From positions 124,001-188,000 of the forward strand of contig NZ_JJMN01000045.1 of NCBI RefSeq assembly GCF_000696385.1: DNA of 64,000 bases, written 5' to 3'. Position 1 is the stretch's first letter; each line of letters starts with the position of its first letter. The stretch is from Vibrio metoecus (GTDB taxonomy: Bacteria > Pseudomonadota > Gammaproteobacteria > Enterobacterales > Vibrionaceae). A model generated the notes under the pieces. It saw only the letters and a program-made list of their open reading frames with translations, searched no databases and was not told where the DNA came from. Shown here piece by piece: positions 53,700 through 64,000 of the stretch. Position numbers and translations under genes: made by a program.

Positions 53700-53851
53700 A
53701 GTGCTACTACTCTCCGGGGTTGATATCAGGCACGTCAGCCCAAAATGAATGGCGCGATAATATCAGAAAAAGAAATGCGCATCAGTAGGATGCGCATAAT
53801 TTCAAAAGGTTCGAATTTATTTTGCAGAAAAGTGCAAAAACTTCATTCAAA

Positions 53852-54124
53852 TTAGTTGCAAGCGTCTTTCAGCGCTTTGCCAGCTTTGAATGATGGCACT
53901 TTTGCTTCAGCGATCTTGATCTCTTCGCCAGTTTTTGGGTTACGGCCTGTACGCGCTGCACGAGTACGTACACTGAACGTACCAAAGCCAACCAGTGCCA
54001 CTTGGTCACCTGATTGTAGTGTACCACTCACTGCTTCGATGAAAGCGTCAAGAGCGCGGCCTGCAGAGGCTTTAGAGATATCTGCGTTCGCTGCAATTTG
54101 TTCTACTAATTGTGTCTTATTCAC
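53852..54124 (-). CDS. hupB: DNA-binding protein HU-beta
   Basis: 90 residues, [25 protein letters not shown], with the arm [23 protein letters not shown] nucleoid protein that bends and compacts DNA. It lies between lon and ppiD as in E. coli. Confidence 0.97.
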
Positions 54125-54250
54125 TGTGATTCCCCTTTGGTCACCCGTTATTATTTTATCGGTGCCGATTTCGTTCCATTAAAGTTTTTAAACTAGCCTA
54201 AAGCCTTGTTGCATCAGGGCTACAAGCTACTGACAGTAACGTTAGCTTCC

Positions 54251-54291
54251 AAAAAAAACGCTGACAAGCCTTTTTAGACCTATCAGCGTAA
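54251..54291 (-). terminator. Likely terminator after lon
   Basis: Stem ACGCTGA (54258-54264) with TCAGCGT (54283-54289); read on the minus strand it is followed by eight T. The 18-base interior may add weak pairing. Confidence 0.65.
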
Positions 54292-54299
54292 AGATTTAC

Positions 54300-56669
54300 T
54301 TATTTTTGCTGCGCATCACTCTTTTTGCTCTCAAAGCTAACCCCTGTCGGGTCTTGCTCTAAAGCAACTTTGAGTACCTCGTCAATCCACTGCACCGGAA
54401 GGACTTGCAGATCGGCGATCACATTGTCTGGGATCTCTTCCAAATCACGCTCGTTATCTTTCGGGATCAGTACGGTTTTGATGCCACCACGGTGAGCCGC
54501 TAACAGTTTCTCTTTCAACCCGCCAATCGGTAGCACTTCACCACGCAGAGTGATTTCACCGGTCATAGCCACTTCTGCTTTGACTGGGTTCCCCGTCAAA
54601 CTAGAAACCAGCGCAGTACACATGGCGATACCCGCACTTGGACCATCTTTAGGCGTCGCTCCTTCAGGAACATGGACGTGAATATCTTTTTTCTCGTAGA
54701 AATCAGGGTTAATGCCCAGTTTTTCTGCACGTGAACGTACCACCGTCATCGCCGCTTGAATCGACTCTTGCATCACATCGCCCAATGAGCCCGTTTGGGT
54801 GAGTTTCCCCTTACCCGGCATCGATTGGGTTTCGATAGTCAGTAAATCACCGCCCACTTCTGTCCACGCCAAGCCGTTGACTTGACCAATACGATTGCTC
54901 TCTTCCGCTTTACCATAGTCAAAGCGTTGTACACCTAAAAACTCTTTCAAGTTTTGTTGGTTTACGACAACGGTTTTCACCCCTTTATCGAGCAGGATTT
55001 TCTTCACGGCTTTACGGCAAATCTTTGAGATTTCACGCTCAAGGCCACGCACACCTGCTTCACGCGTATAGTAACGAATGATGCCGACGATGGCGGAATC
55101 TTCAATCACGATTTCGCTTGGTTTGAGGCCATTACGCTCAACTTGCTTACTGACCAGATGGTCTTTGGCAATATTGAGTTTTTCATCTTCGGTGTACCCA
55201 GATAAACGAATCACTTCCATACGGTCTAGTAATGGGCCTGGAATGTTCATCGAGTTTGAAGTCGCAACGAACATCACATCAGACAGATCGTAATCGACTT
55301 CCAGATAGTGGTCGTTGAACGAGTTGTTTTGCTCAGGGTCAAGCACCTCTAGCAATGCAGAGGCTGGATCACCACGCATGTCAGATGACATCTTGTCGAT
55401 TTCATCAAGCAAGAATAGCGGGTTCTTTACGCCAACTTTCGCCATTTTCTGGATAAGTTTGCCCGGCATAGAGCCAATGTAAGTACGGCGATGGCCACGA
55501 ATTTCCGCTTCATCACGCACGCCACCCAGCGCCATACGCACATACTGGCGTCCTGTTGCAGCGGCAATCGACCGACCTAGCGAGGTTTTACCCACACCCG
55601 GAGGCCCGACTAGGCATAGGATTGGACCTTTGAGCTTATTGATGCGACTTTGCACCGCGAGATATTCCAAAATACGTTCTTTAACGCGTTCTAAGCCATA
55701 GTGATCCGCATTAAGAATCTCTTCTGCTTTCGAGAGATCCTTTTTCACTTTACTGCGTTTTGTCCACGGCACACTCACCATCCAATCGATGTAGCTACGT
55801 ACAACGGTCGCTTCCGCAGACATGGGCGACATCATTTTCAGTTTGTGCAGCTCTTGTTCCGTCTTCTCGCGCGCCTCTTTCGGCATCTTCGAGTCTTCGA
55901 TTTTCTTTTTCAGCGTTTCAAATTCATCAGGCGCATCATCCATCTCGCCCAATTCTTTCTGGATCGCTTTCATTTGTTCATTCAGATAGTATTCGCGCTG
56001 CGATTTTTCCATCTGCTTTTTAACGCGGGTACGGATGCGCTTCTCAACCTGCAGCAGATCGATTTCAGACTCCATCTGCCCCATCAAGAATTCTAAACGC
56101 TCTGTCACATCCAGCAGTTCGAGCACCTTTTGCTTATCCACCAATTTCAGCGGCATATGCGCGGCAATCGTATCCGCTAAACGCGCAGCTTCATCAATCC
56201 CGTTGAGAGAAGTCAGAACTTCAGGTGGGATCTTTTTATTGAGCTTGATAAAGCCTTCGAACTGATTAATCGCACTACGAACCACAACTTCTTGTTCACG
56301 TTCATCCAGCTCTGGGGTAACCAAGTACTCGGCATCGGCAAAGAAATACTCTTCTTCATAGAATTGAGTGATTTTGGCGCGCTGCTGGCCTTCGACCAGC
56401 ACTTTTACTGTGCCATCGGGAAGTTTCAGCAGTTGTAAGATAGTCGCTACCGTACCGACTTCAAATAAGTCGGCAACTTTCGGCTCATCGGTTTCCGCTT
56501 TCTTTTGCGCGACTAACAAGACTTGCTTGTTGTTATCCATCGCCGCTTCAAGGCACTGGATCGATTTTTCTCGGCCAACAAACAAAGGAATGACCATGTG
56601 TGGATAGACAACCACATCGCGCAGGGGTAGTACGGGGATCTCGATACGCTCGGAACGCTCCAAGTTCAT
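54300..56669 (-). CDS. lon: ATP-dependent protease Lon
   Basis: 789 residues from [26 protein letters not shown] (a start at 56693 is rejected as it adds an unconserved 8-residue tail upstream). N-terminal substrate domain, AAA+ module ([13 protein letters not shown]alker A), and serine-lysine protease domain with the [11 protein letters not shown] catalytic Ser. It degrades misfolded and regulatory proteins. A sigma-32-type promoter lies just upstream, and it follows clpX. Confidence 0.98.
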   Translation of the reverse strand: MNLERSERIEIPVLPLRDVVVYPHMVIPLFVGREKSIQCLEAAMDNNKQVLLVAQKKAETDEPKVADLFEVGTVATILQLLKLPDGTVKVLVEGQQRAKITQFYEEEYFFADAEYLVTPELDEREQEVVVRSAINQFEGFIKLNKKIPPEVLTSLNGIDEAARLADTIAAHMPLKLVDKQKVLELLDVTERLEFLMGQMESEIDLLQVEKRIRTRVKKQMEKSQREYYLNEQMKAIQKELGEMDDAPDEFETLKKKIEDSKMPKEAREKTEQELHKLKMMSPMSAEATVVRSYIDWMVSVPWTKRSKVKKDLSKAEEILNADHYGLERVKERILEYLAVQSRINKLKGPILCLVGPPGVGKTSLGRSIAAATGRQYVRMALGGVRDEAEIRGHRRTYIGSMPGKLIQKMAKVGVKNPLFLLDEIDKMSSDMRGDPASALLEVLDPEQNNSFNDHYLEVDYDLSDVMFVATSNSMNIPGPLLDRMEVIRLSGYTEDEKLNIAKDHLVSKQVERNGLKPSEIVIEDSAIVGIIRYYTREAGVRGLEREISKICRKAVKKILLDKGVKTVVVNQQNLKEFLGVQRFDYGKAEESNRIGQVNGLAWTEVGGDLLTIETQSMPGKGKLTQTGSLGDVMQESIQAAMTVVRSRAEKLGINPDFYEKKDIHVHVPEGATPKDGPSAGIAMCTALVSSLTGNPVKAEVAMTGEITLRGEVLPIGGLKEKLLAAHRGGIKTVLIPKDNERDLEEIPDNVIADLQVLPVQWIDEVLKVALEQDPTGVSFESKKSDAQQK

Positions 56670-56705
56670 ATTTTTCTCTCTTCCGCTTTGCATTTGTTAC
56701 GCAGT

Positions 56706-56734
56706 ATATGGGGGCTAACTGACTGGATTCAATG
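56706..56734 (-). promoter_or_regulatory. lon: Sigma-32 (heat shock) promoter of lon
   Basis: On the minus strand CATTGAA (56734-56728), a 14-base spacer and CCCCATAT (56713-56706). This agrees well with the sigma-32 consensus CTTGAAA-N13-15-CCCCATNT. It lies 37 bases before the lon ATG. Confidence 0.75.
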
Positions 56735-56741
56735 ACAGAAT

Positions 56742-56767
56742 AAAAAAAGGAGGTATTGAATACCTCC
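56742..56767 (-). terminator. Terminator after clpX
   Basis: Stem GGAGGTA (56749-56755) with TACCTCC (56761-56767) and a 5-base loop; on the minus strand it is followed by seven T. Confidence 0.8.
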
Positions 56768-56790
56768 TCGTTATTTTTTGTTGCTTGAGA

Positions 56791-58071
56791 TTACTCCGCG
56801 CCAGCGGCTTGGCTCTCATTTGCGCTGTAAATCAGTAGCGGTGCAGACTCACCGTTAATTACGGATTCATCGATCACGACTTTGCTGACTTCTTCCATCG
56901 AAGGTAGTTCGTACATGGTTTCCAGTAGAACCGCTTCAAGGATTGAACGTAGACCACGTGCACCAGTTTTGCGTTTCATCGCTTTGGCGGCAATCGCTTT
57001 CAGCGCATCTTCACGAAACTCAAGGTCAACATGTTCTAGTTCAAACAATGCAGCATATTGTTTGGTCAGTGCGTTCTTTGGTTCACACAGAATTTGAATC
57101 AATGCCGCTTCATCCAGTTCAGTCAGCGTCGCCGTCACAGGCAGACGACCGATGAACTCTGGAATCAAACCGTATTTCACCAAATCTTCAGGTTCAACCT
57201 GAGTAAACAGCTCACTTAAGGTTTTGCTGTTGTCTTTAGAACGCACATCCGCGCCAAAACCGATACCAGTACCCGTCGCGACACGCTGTTCAATCACTTT
57301 ATCTAGGCCAGCAAACGCGCCTCCACAGATAAACAGGATTTTCGAGGTGTCCACTTGCAAGAATTCTTGCTGTGGATGCTTACGGCCACCTTGTGGTGGA
57401 ACTGAAGCAACGGTACCTTCAATCAGTTTTAACAGCGCTTGCTGAACCCCTTCACCCGACACGTCACGTGTGATGGATGGGTTTTCAGACTTACGAGAAA
57501 TTTTGTCAATCTCATCGATATAGACGATACCACGCTCCGCTTTTGCAACATCGTAATCGCACTTTTGCAGCAGCTTTTGAATGATATTTTCTACATCTTC
57601 GCCCACATAACCCGCTTCGGTTAATGTGGTCGCATCCGCCATGGTAAATGGCACATCCAGCAAACGCGCCAGCGTTTCAGCCAGTAGTGTTTTACCGCTA
57701 CCCGTTGGGCCAATCAGCAAAATGTTACTTTTGCCCAGCTCAACGCCTTCGCTAGTCGTATCACCATTACGTAAACGCTTGTAGTGGTTATATACCGCAA
57801 CGGCTAGCACTTTTTTGGCGTGTTCTTGACCGATCACATAATCATCGAGATGTTCACGAATCTTTCTTGGCGTCGGTAACGCCGCTGATTCCTTTTTTGG
57901 CAGAACATCTTTGATCTCTTCACGGATGATATCGTTGCATAGATCAACGCACTCATCACAAATGTAAACAGATGGACCTGCGATCAGTTTGCGAACTTCG
58001 TGCTGGCTTTTGCCACAGAAAGAGCAGTACAGCAGTTTACTACTACCGCCCTCTTTGCTTTTGTCTGTCAT
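56791..58071 (-). CDS. clpX: ClpX, ATPase subunit of ClpXP protease
   Basis: 426 residues. N-terminal zinc-binding domain ([14 protein letters not shown] ... [10 protein letters not shown], four Cys), AAA+ with GPTGSGKT and DEIDK, and the IGF-type ClpP-binding loop (IGFGADV). It unfolds tagged substrates for ClpP. It lies downstream of clpP, as in most gamma-proteobacteria. Confidence 0.98.
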   Translation of the reverse strand: MTDKSKEGGSSKLLYCSFCGKSQHEVRKLIAGPSVYICDECVDLCNDIIREEIKDVLPKKESAALPTPRKIREHLDDYVIGQEHAKKVLAVAVYNHYKRLRNGDTTSEGVELGKSNILLIGPTGSGKTLLAETLARLLDVPFTMADATTLTEAGYVGEDVENIIQKLLQKCDYDVAKAERGIVYIDEIDKISRKSENPSITRDVSGEGVQQALLKLIEGTVASVPPQGGRKHPQQEFLQVDTSKILFICGGAFAGLDKVIEQRVATGTGIGFGADVRSKDNSKTLSELFTQVEPEDLVKYGLIPEFIGRLPVTATLTELDEAALIQILCEPKNALTKQYAALFELEHVDLEFREDALKAIAAKAMKRKTGARGLRSILEAVLLETMYELPSMEEVSKVVIDESVINGESAPLLIYSANESQAAGAE

Positions 58072-58150
58072 TCGCTAACCTCTTAGCCTTTACTCACTTT
58101 GGTTTGAGTGTATAACACTTCAATCAAAATTGCGTTATACAATTACGAGC

Positions 58151-58777
58151 TTACTCGCCACGGTGTTTGAGCACCGCATCCACCAAACCGTATTCCACTG
58201 CTTGATCTGCCGACATGAAGTTATCACGATCGGTATCACGCTCAATCACTTCAAGTGGCTGGCCTGTGTGCTCTGCCAACAAACGGTTCAGTTTGTTTTT
58301 AATGGTCAGAATTTCTTGAGCATGAATTTGAATATCAGAGGCTTGGCCTTGGAATCCACCCAGTGGTTGGTGAATCATCACTCGAGAGTTCGGCAGTACA
58401 TAACGCTTGCCTGGCGCACCGCCAGCAAGCAAGAAAGCGCCCATTGAACAGGCCTGCCCCATACATACTGTGCTCACATTGGGTTTAATGAATTGCATGG
58501 TGTCGTAAATTGACATCCCAGCCGTCACGCTGCCACCTGGTGAGTTAATGTAGAGGAAAATATCTTTATCAGGGTTTTCAGATTCTAAGAAAAGCAGTTG
58601 AGCCACGACAAGGTTTGCCATGTGATCTTCTACTTGACCGGTTAAGAAAATCACTCGCTCTTTCAGTAAGCGAGAATAGATGTCGTATGAGCGCTCACCA
58701 CGAGAGGTTTGTTCAACCACCATAGGTACGAGTGCGTCAAAAATGGGCGACATTGCATTTTTTTCTTGGTAGCTCAT
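58151..58777 (-). CDS. clpP: ClpP, proteolytic subunit
   Basis: 208 residues from [35 protein letters not shown] (an internal Met at 58753 gives a 200-residue form and is a real alternative). The catalytic Ser is in [12 protein letters not shown], the His in [13 protein letters not shown]. Forms tetradecamers with ClpX or ClpA. An upstream in-frame start at 58831 is rejected. Confidence 0.97.
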   Translation of the reverse strand: MSYQEKNAMSPIFDALVPMVVEQTSRGERSYDIYSRLLKERVIFLTGQVEDHMANLVVAQLLFLESENPDKDIFLYINSPGGSVTAGMSIYDTMQFIKPNVSTVCMGQACSMGAFLLAGGAPGKRYVLPNSRVMIHQPLGGFQGQASDIQIHAQEILTIKNKLNRLLAEHTGQPLEVIERDTDRDNFMSADQAVEYGLVDAVLKHRGE

Positions 58778-58883
58778 AGTCTTAATATCCCTAAAATAAA
58801 TGGCCCGAATGATGGGTATCACACGGACCATTGTTAGCAGATGATTGATTGTTTCGTCAACCTTCTACGCTACAGTTTGCTTA

Positions 58884-60186
58884 TTAAGCAGCAACTGGGT
58901 TCATCAGCTCGCTGAAGCTGATCGCCTTTTCAGTTACTTGTGCTTTCGCAATGATCGCGTCTACCGCTTGCTCTTCTAGAGCAACGTTACGCATGTTGTT
59001 CATCAACTGTTGGTTTTGCTCGTAGTAAGCAACAACTTCAGTTGGATCTTCATACGCGGTAGCCATTTCAGTGATCAGTGCTTTCACTTTTTCTTCGTCT
59101 GCTTTCAGTTCGTGAGTACGGATAACTTCACCCAACAGCAGGCCAACTACTACGCGGCGCTTAGCTTGCTCTTCGAACAGTTCACGAGGCAGTTGAGCCG
59201 CAGCTTCAACATTGCCACCGAAGCGTTGTGCTGCTTGTTGACGCAGAACACCGATTTCTTGATCGATCAGTGCAGAAGGAACGTCGATTTCGTTCGCTTT
59301 TACTAGACCTTCGATCGCTTGCTCTTTGATGCGCGCTTTGATCGCTTGCTTCAGTTCACGTTCCATGTTCTTACGAACTTCTGCTTTCAGAGCGTCAACG
59401 CCGCCTTCAGCAACGCCGAAACGTGCAACGAACTCATCGTTCAGTTCTGGCAGTTCACGTGCTTCCACTTTGTTCACTTTGATCGCGAACTGAGCTGCTT
59501 TACCTTTCAGGTTTTCTGCGTGGTACTCTTCTGGGAAGTTCACATCGATAACGAATTCCATTCCTTTAGTTTTGCCAACGATACCGTCTTCAAAACCTGG
59601 AATCATGCGGCCTGCGCCCATTTCCAGAGGGAAGTTTTCTGCTTTACCGCCTTCAAATTCAACGCCGTCGATAGAACCAACGAAATCGATAGAAACGCGC
59701 TTGCCGTTTTCTGCAGCTTCGTCAACTTCTTTCCAAGTTGCTTGTTGCTTACGCAGAGTTTCCAGCATTTCTGCTACGTCAGCGTCAGTCACTTCTGCTG
59801 ATGGTTTTTCTACTGCGATGCTTTCTAGGCCTTTCAGTTCAACTTCTGGGTAAACTTCGAATGTTGCTGTGAAAACCAGATCTTTGCCTTCGCCAATTTC
59901 AACTGGAGCAAACGTTGGTGCGCCAGCTGGATTGATTTTTTCTTTTACGATCGCTTCGATGAAGTGGCGTTGCATCACTTCACCCAGCACGTCTTGACGT
60001 ACTGCTTTGCCGTACATTTTCGCAACCATCTTCATTGGCACTTTGCCTTTACGGTAAACCATCGAAACGACGGTTTTTCGCGATGTTGCGTAATTCAGCT
60101 GCTACAGCGTCTTCGATGTTTGCAGCTGGAACAGTAATATTCAGACGGCGCTGTAGGCCTTCTAGCGTTTCAACAGTAACTTGCAT
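58884..60186 (-). CDS. tig: Trigger factor; frame interrupted in this sequence
   Basis: The start is [23 protein letters not shown] at 60186. The frame stops after KNRRFDG because of one extra base at about 60055 (coding strand GGTTT-A-CCG); without it the sequence reads [17 protein letters not shown] and continues through the FKBP-type PPIase domain and C-terminal chaperone arms to 58884, 433 residues in total. Trigger factor binds the ribosome exit tunnel through the GFRKGKVP loop, exactly where the lesion falls. It precedes clpP-clpX-lon. Confidence 0.95.
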
Positions 60187-60687
60187 TATTTCTAAACCTC
60201 AAAACTGGCTCAGGGTTTCTGAGCGTCATGAGCCAACACGACGTGTGGCTGCATCCTTGTGTTGTGCCCGATTGAACACTGAAATGTAAATATTGAGCAT
60301 CGGCTTTCAAGCGAATCGCCAGAAAACCAGACTAATGAGCGATATCTTTTGGTAAAGGTATCTCTGATTAGTCTCAGGACAAAATTTCAGACGCGACATT
60401 CTAACGACCGCAGCAGGAGCTGTCGAGTTAATCCCCGGTCAGAGTCAAGCCAATCTCCTGAAAACCCAATCAAGTGCTAAAAATTCCACCAAAAGGAAAC
60501 CAATAGCCACTCTGAAATGGGGACAATATAGGCTTTTTCAATGGAATCGAGGTCTTTTTTTTATTGAAAAAGCGTAAAAAGAGATCTTGCTCTTGTTTTG
60601 CATACCGAGATTGCGATCTTTTTAAACGCGTGAGCCTCCTAGACTCAGTATGATGAAGCGAAAGGATTTGTTGAATAAGAGCCAAGG
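60187..60687. promoter_or_regulatory. tig-dctB divergent intergenic region
   Basis: 501 bases without a supported gene. It should hold the tig promoter (minus) and the dctB promoter (plus). A stem-loop with perfect 8-bp outer arms, AGACTAAT (60329-60336) and ATTAGTCT (60367-60374), and imperfect inner pairing lies in the tig half. A short minus-strand frame at 60470-60685 has no recognisable product. I see no tRNA here. Confidence 0.45.
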
Positions 60688-62481
60688 ATGTCTTCGATTC
60701 GTCGTCTTAGCCTGATGTTGTGGGTAATTTTTATTGCGCTAGCCAGTTTGAGCACGCATCTCTATTGGCGTGTTCAATACCGTTCTTTGCTCAGTGAGCA
60801 TCAATCACAGCTTGATCGCTTTTCCAATCATATTGTGACTACTTTAGATAAGTACGCTCACATTCCCCACTTGATTTCGAAAGATAAAGAGTTAATTGAC
60901 GCTCTGCTTGCTCCACAAAATTCAGCGCAAATTGACATTACCAATCGTTACCTAGAGCAGGTCAACGACGTGATTCAAGCTGCGGACACCTATTTGATTG
61001 ACCGATTTGGTAACACCATTTCTTCAAGTAACTGGAATTTGGATCGCTCGTTTATTGGGCGAAACTTTGCATGGCGCCCCTATTTTTACCGCTCGATCTC
61101 CGGTGAAAAAAGCCAGTATTTCGCGCTCGGCTCGACTTCGGGACAACGCGGTTACTATTACGCCTATCCCGTTATTTATGCTGCGGAAACGCTGGGTGTT
61201 ATCGTGGTCAAAATGGATCTGTCAGCCATTGAAGAGGGTTGGCAAAGCAAGAAAAGCTATTTTGTCGCGACGGATGATAATCAAGTGGTGTTTATGTCGA
61301 GCCAACCCGCTTGGCTGTTTCATAGTGTTGCAGATTTACCTGCATCGCAATTGAAAGCGATTCGCACCAGCCAACAATATCTGGACAGCCCCATTCCTTC
61401 CTTGGGTTGGCAAGGCGATTTATATGCAGAACAAAGCGAATGGCGCAAGCTAGAAAAACATTGGCTGCAAGATGACTATATTGTTTCTAGCCGAACCTTA
61501 CCGCAACATGCGCTGACTATTCGCGTGCTTTCACCGAAGATCGAGCTATTTTGGTCCGCTTTTGGCTTACTGATCATCCTGTGCATGCTGTTTGCAATCG
61601 TCTACTTGGGTTTCCAGCTCTGGTATCACAGGCAACTGCGCCAACGACAAATTGAACAACTGCAACAAGAAACCAAACAGAAACTTGAATTTGAGGTGAT
61701 GGAACGCACCGCCAAACTGCATGCGGAAATTGCCGAACGAATCAAAACCGAGCACGCCCTGCGCCAAACACAAGATGAACTGATCCAAGCGGCGAAACTG
61801 GCAGTGCTCGGCCAGATGTCGGCCAGCATCAGTCACGAGCTGAACAACCCCCTCGCCGCGATTCGCAGCTTTGCCGATAACGGCCGCCGTTTCCTTGCGA
61901 CCAACAAGCCAGAACGAGCGGAAGAGAACTTAACACGCATCTCAGCACTCACCGAACGGATGGCTAAAATCAGCGAACAGCTTAAATCATTTGCTCGTAA
62001 ATCCACCTCGAATGAGCAGCAAGAAGTCCAGTTGTACCCGCTCATTTTATCCGCCAAAGAGTTGATGACCGCTCAATTCAAAACGCAGATAACCCAGTTA
62101 GAGTTATGTGAGGTTGATACTCCGGTCTGGGTACGCGTAAACCCCATCCAGCTTGAACAGGTGCTGATTAATCTACTCACCAATGCGTTACAAGCATTAG
62201 AGGGACAAGCTGAGCGCATCGTCCAAATCAGGTTGCAAATTTCTAAGCAGCAGATACAGCTTTATGTGGATGATAACGGCCCCGGCATTGGTCTTGAAAC
62301 TCTGCCGCATCTGTTTGAGCCATTCCACACCACGAAAAAGAATGGTTTAGGGCTTGGACTTTCTATCTCACAACAGATTTTACACAGCATGCAGGGCGAA
62401 TTGAGTGTCGCAACATCACCATTAGGTGGTGCGCGCTTTACCATCACCCTGCCTCGTTTCACACCTCTCAATATGGAATAA
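60688..62481 (+). CDS. dctB: C4-dicarboxylate sensor histidine kinase DctB-like
   Basis: 597 residues. Two membrane helices (about 8-26 and 290-310) enclose a periplasmic dCache/PDC-like sensor (TYLIDRFGNTISSSNWNLDRSFIGRNFAWRPYF). The cytoplasmic part has a coiled coil, HisKA with SISHELNNPLAAI (phospho-acceptor His), and the HATPase with NLLTNALQAL, DNGPGIG and GLGLGLSIS. It senses C4-dicarboxylates and phosphorylates DctD. The stop is two bases before the dctD start, and the TRAP transporter gene dctM faces the pair downstream. Confidence 0.9.
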   Translation: MSSIRRLSLMLWVIFIALASLSTHLYWRVQYRSLLSEHQSQLDRFSNHIVTTLDKYAHIPHLISKDKELIDALLAPQNSAQIDITNRYLEQVNDVIQAADTYLIDRFGNTISSSNWNLDRSFIGRNFAWRPYFYRSISGEKSQYFALGSTSGQRGYYYAYPVIYAAETLGVIVVKMDLSAIEEGWQSKKSYFVATDDNQVVFMSSQPAWLFHSVADLPASQLKAIRTSQQYLDSPIPSLGWQGDLYAEQSEWRKLEKHWLQDDYIVSSRTLPQHALTIRVLSPKIELFWSAFGLLIILCMLFAIVYLGFQLWYHRQLRQRQIEQLQQETKQKLEFEVMERTAKLHAEIAERIKTEHALRQTQDELIQAAKLAVLGQMSASISHELNNPLAAIRSFADNGRRFLATNKPERAEENLTRISALTERMAKISEQLKSFARKSTSNEQQEVQLYPLILSAKELMTAQFKTQITQLELCEVDTPVWVRVNPIQLEQVLINLLTNALQALEGQAERIVQIRLQISKQQIQLYVDDNGPGIGLETLPHLFEPFHTTKKNGLGLGLSISQQILHSMQGELSVATSPLGGARFTITLPRFTPLNME

Positions 62482-62483
62482 CC

Positions 62484-63824
62484 ATGTGTGATGTATTTTT
62501 GATTGATGATGAGAGCGATATTCGCATCGCGCTCGCACAAAGTTTCGAATTGGCCGATCTCAATGCTCAGTTTTTTTCCAGTGTCGAAGAGGCGTTGTTG
62601 GTAATCAAGACACAAGGGCTCCCTCTGGTCATCGTCAGTGATATTTGTTTACCCAGTTTAAGTGGGCAGAATTTACTGAGCTCCGTATTACATCAAGACA
62701 GTGAACTGCCCGTCATTCTCATCACGGGGCATGGTGATATTTCAATGGCGGTCAAAGCCATGCATGATGGCGCTTACGATTTTATTGAAAAGCCATTCGC
62801 TCCAGAGCGACTGATTGATACGGTGCATCGTGCCATCGAAAAGCGTCGCCTTACGTTGGAAAACCGCCAGCTAAAACGCAGTTTAAAAGTCAGCCAAACT
62901 TTAGGCCCACGTATTATTGGCGAGACAGCGGCGATTCAGTCTTTGCGTGAGACGATAGCCCAAGTCGCTGACACGCAAGCGGATATTCTATTGCTCGGAG
63001 AGACAGGAACCGGCAAAGAGTTGGTTGCCCGTTCGCTGCATGAGCAGAGTTCACGCCGTGAGCAAAACTTTGTGGCGATTAACTGTGGCGCGGTACCAGA
63101 AAACTTGATTGAAAGTGAGCTTTACGGTCATGAAAAAGGCGCGTTTACGGGTGCCGAAAGCCGACGCATTGGTAAATTTGAACATGCCCAAGGTGGCACT
63201 CTGTTCCTCGATGAGATTGAGTCCATGCCAATGCAAGCGCAGATCCGGCTGTTGCGCGTATTACAAGAGCGAGTGATAGAACGCATTGGCTCGAATGAGC
63301 TCATCCCTCTCGATATTCGTGTGATTGCGGCAACCAAAATTGATTTAAAGCAAGCCGCGGCCGAAGGACAATTTCGGCAAGATCTCTATTATCGACTCAA
63401 TATTGTCACCTTGGACATTCCGCCACTGCGTGAGCGCAGAGAAGACATTCCGGCTCTCTTTCACCATTTTTTACTGGTCGCCGCAGCTCGTTATGGCAAA
63501 GCCGCAACCGCTCTGACTCCCATTGATGTGCAGAACTTACTCAGCCACGACTGGCCGGGCAATGTGCGCGAGCTACGCAATGCCGCTGAACGCTACGTTT
63601 TACTCGGTAAGTTGGCGCAGTTTGCTGAAAATAACGAGCCTAAGCGCCAGTTGTTGGGGTTGAATGAACAAGTCGCGGAGTTCGAAAAATCCATCCTAGA
63701 GCAAACTCTGATTGAGTGTGGTGGCAGTATCAAGACGACCATGGAGCGTCTCAACCTCCCGCGTAAAACCTTGTATGACAAAATGCAGAAGTACCAACTC
63801 GATAAAGAGAGTTACAAACCCTAG
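62484..63824 (+). CDS. dctD: Sigma-54-dependent response regulator DctD-like
   Basis: 446 residues: receiver domain with phospho-acceptor Asp in VIVSDICLPSLSG, AAA+ sigma-54 activator with GETGTGKE (Walker A), GAFTGAE (sigma-54 contact loop) and LFLDEIESM (Walker B), and a C-terminal Fis-type helix-turn-helix (GSIKTTMERLNLPRKTLYDKM). It would activate the adjacent TRAP dicarboxylate transporter genes in response to DctB. Confidence 0.93.
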   Translation: MCDVFLIDDESDIRIALAQSFELADLNAQFFSSVEEALLVIKTQGLPLVIVSDICLPSLSGQNLLSSVLHQDSELPVILITGHGDISMAVKAMHDGAYDFIEKPFAPERLIDTVHRAIEKRRLTLENRQLKRSLKVSQTLGPRIIGETAAIQSLRETIAQVADTQADILLLGETGTGKELVARSLHEQSSRREQNFVAINCGAVPENLIESELYGHEKGAFTGAESRRIGKFEHAQGGTLFLDEIESMPMQAQIRLLRVLQERVIERIGSNELIPLDIRVIAATKIDLKQAAAEGQFRQDLYYRLNIVTLDIPPLRERREDIPALFHHFLLVAAARYGKAATALTPIDVQNLLSHDWPGNVRELRNAAERYVLLGKLAQFAENNEPKRQLLGLNEQVAEFEKSILEQTLIECGGSIKTTMERLNLPRKTLYDKMQKYQLDKESYKP

Positions 63825-63876
63825 TTGCCGATTCTAGAAAGCGCGCACACCGCCATCGGTTGTGGATGATAGAAAA

Positions 63877-63905
63877 ACAGCCCTTCGCATGCGAAGGGCT
63901 GTATC
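63877..63905. terminator. Bidirectional terminator between dctD and dctM
   Basis: A 12-bp perfect arm pair, 63877-63888 (ACAGCCCTTCGC) and 63891-63902, separated by AT; the innermost bases must open to form a loop. An A run precedes it for the minus-strand gene. Confidence 0.8.
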
Positions 63906-63928
63906 TCATTCACGGTATGGCTCATTCT

Positions 63929-64000
63929 CTAGCGAGTAATGATTTCCGGCCCCATCAAGAGTGTGGGCAACCATGTCGAGATCCACGGTACATAAGTCAC
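63929..64000 (-). CDS. dctM: C-terminal end of TRAP dicarboxylate transporter large permease DctM
   Basis: The last 23 residues, VTYVPWISTWLPTLLMGPEI and then ITR before TAG, match the hydrophobic C-terminus of DctM-type TRAP permeases (VTYVPWISLWLP pattern). Its place beside dctB-dctD supports this. The gene continues beyond the right edge. Confidence 0.75.
   Translation of the reverse strand: MTYVPWISTWLPTLLMGPEIITR

Noticed and set aside
60470..60685. A 71-residue minus-strand protein upstream of dctB
   Set aside because: No ribosome site, low-complexity basic composition and no recognisable family; it overlaps the expected dctB promoter.

Overview
The window is chromosomal DNA of a Vibrio, most likely Vibrio cholerae or a very close relative. 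Evidence: a Bap1-type biofilm adhesin with its aromatic-rich loop, directly downstream of plzB-mfd-csiV; a FadR of 279 residues with the extra block typical of Vibrio; and E. coli-like synteny blocks (kdsB-ycaR-lpxK-msbA-comEC; lolCDE; hinT-ycfL-lpoB-thiK; fadR/nhaB/dsbB; rpsA-ihfB-lapA-lapB-pyrF; tig-clpP-clpX-lon-hupB-ppiD-comEA). No tRNA, rRNA, insertion sequence, prophage or CRISPR array was recognised. The content is core genome plus a few Vibrio-specific genes.

Layout. 1-5.3 kb: the end of an unidentified gene, then the stress module prkA-yeaH-spoVR. 5.4-11.3 kb (minus): kdsB, a Trm112-like protein, lpxK, msbA and comEC, i.e. lipid A/Kdo synthesis, lipid A flipping and the DNA-uptake channel. 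11.4-15.2 kb: a DUF2062 membrane protein, then lolCDE. 15.3-22.6 kb (plus): plzB, mfd, csiV, bap1. 22.8-29.4 kb: a GNAT acetyltransferase, ndh with an FNR site, ycfP, thiK-like, lpoB, ycfL, a COG3014 lipoprotein and hinT. 29.7-33 kb: a chemoreceptor and an orphan CARF/PD-(D/E)XK nuclease of the Can2/Card1 type. 33-45.8 kb: fadR, nhaB, dsbB, ftsK, lrp, ald, a methyltransferase, cysB, an unknown membrane/coiled-coil protein and miaE. 45.8-51.2 kb (minus): pyrF, lapB, lapA, ihfB, rpsA, cmk. 51.4-60.2 kb (minus): comEA, ppiD, hupB, lon, clpX, clpP, tig. 60.7-64 kb: dctB-dctD and, facing them, the end of dctM.

The genes mostly serve envelope biogenesis and proteostasis: lipid A export, lipoprotein sorting, LPS assembly (LapAB), activators of peptidoglycan synthases (LpoB, CsiV), periplasmic folding (PpiD, DsbB) and the Tig/ClpXP/Lon set. 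Two natural-transformation genes (comEC, comEA) and two biofilm/c-di-GMP genes (bap1, plzB) fit an aquatic Vibrio.

Most striking quality signal: nine otherwise well conserved genes (yeaH, the DUF2062 gene, plzB, csiV, nhaB, ftsK, lrp, ppiD, tig) are frameshifted here. Every lesion I can resolve is a one- or two-base insertion, none a deletion; lrp alone carries seven. Removing the extra bases restores exact family lengths (lrp 164, tig 433 residues). Since ftsK is essential in relatives and the lesions cluster, sequencing or assembly error is the best explanation. The best candidates for new biology are the orphan CARF nuclease, whose usual cyclic-oligoadenylate motif is altered, and a 24-bp stem-loop in the nhaB leader.
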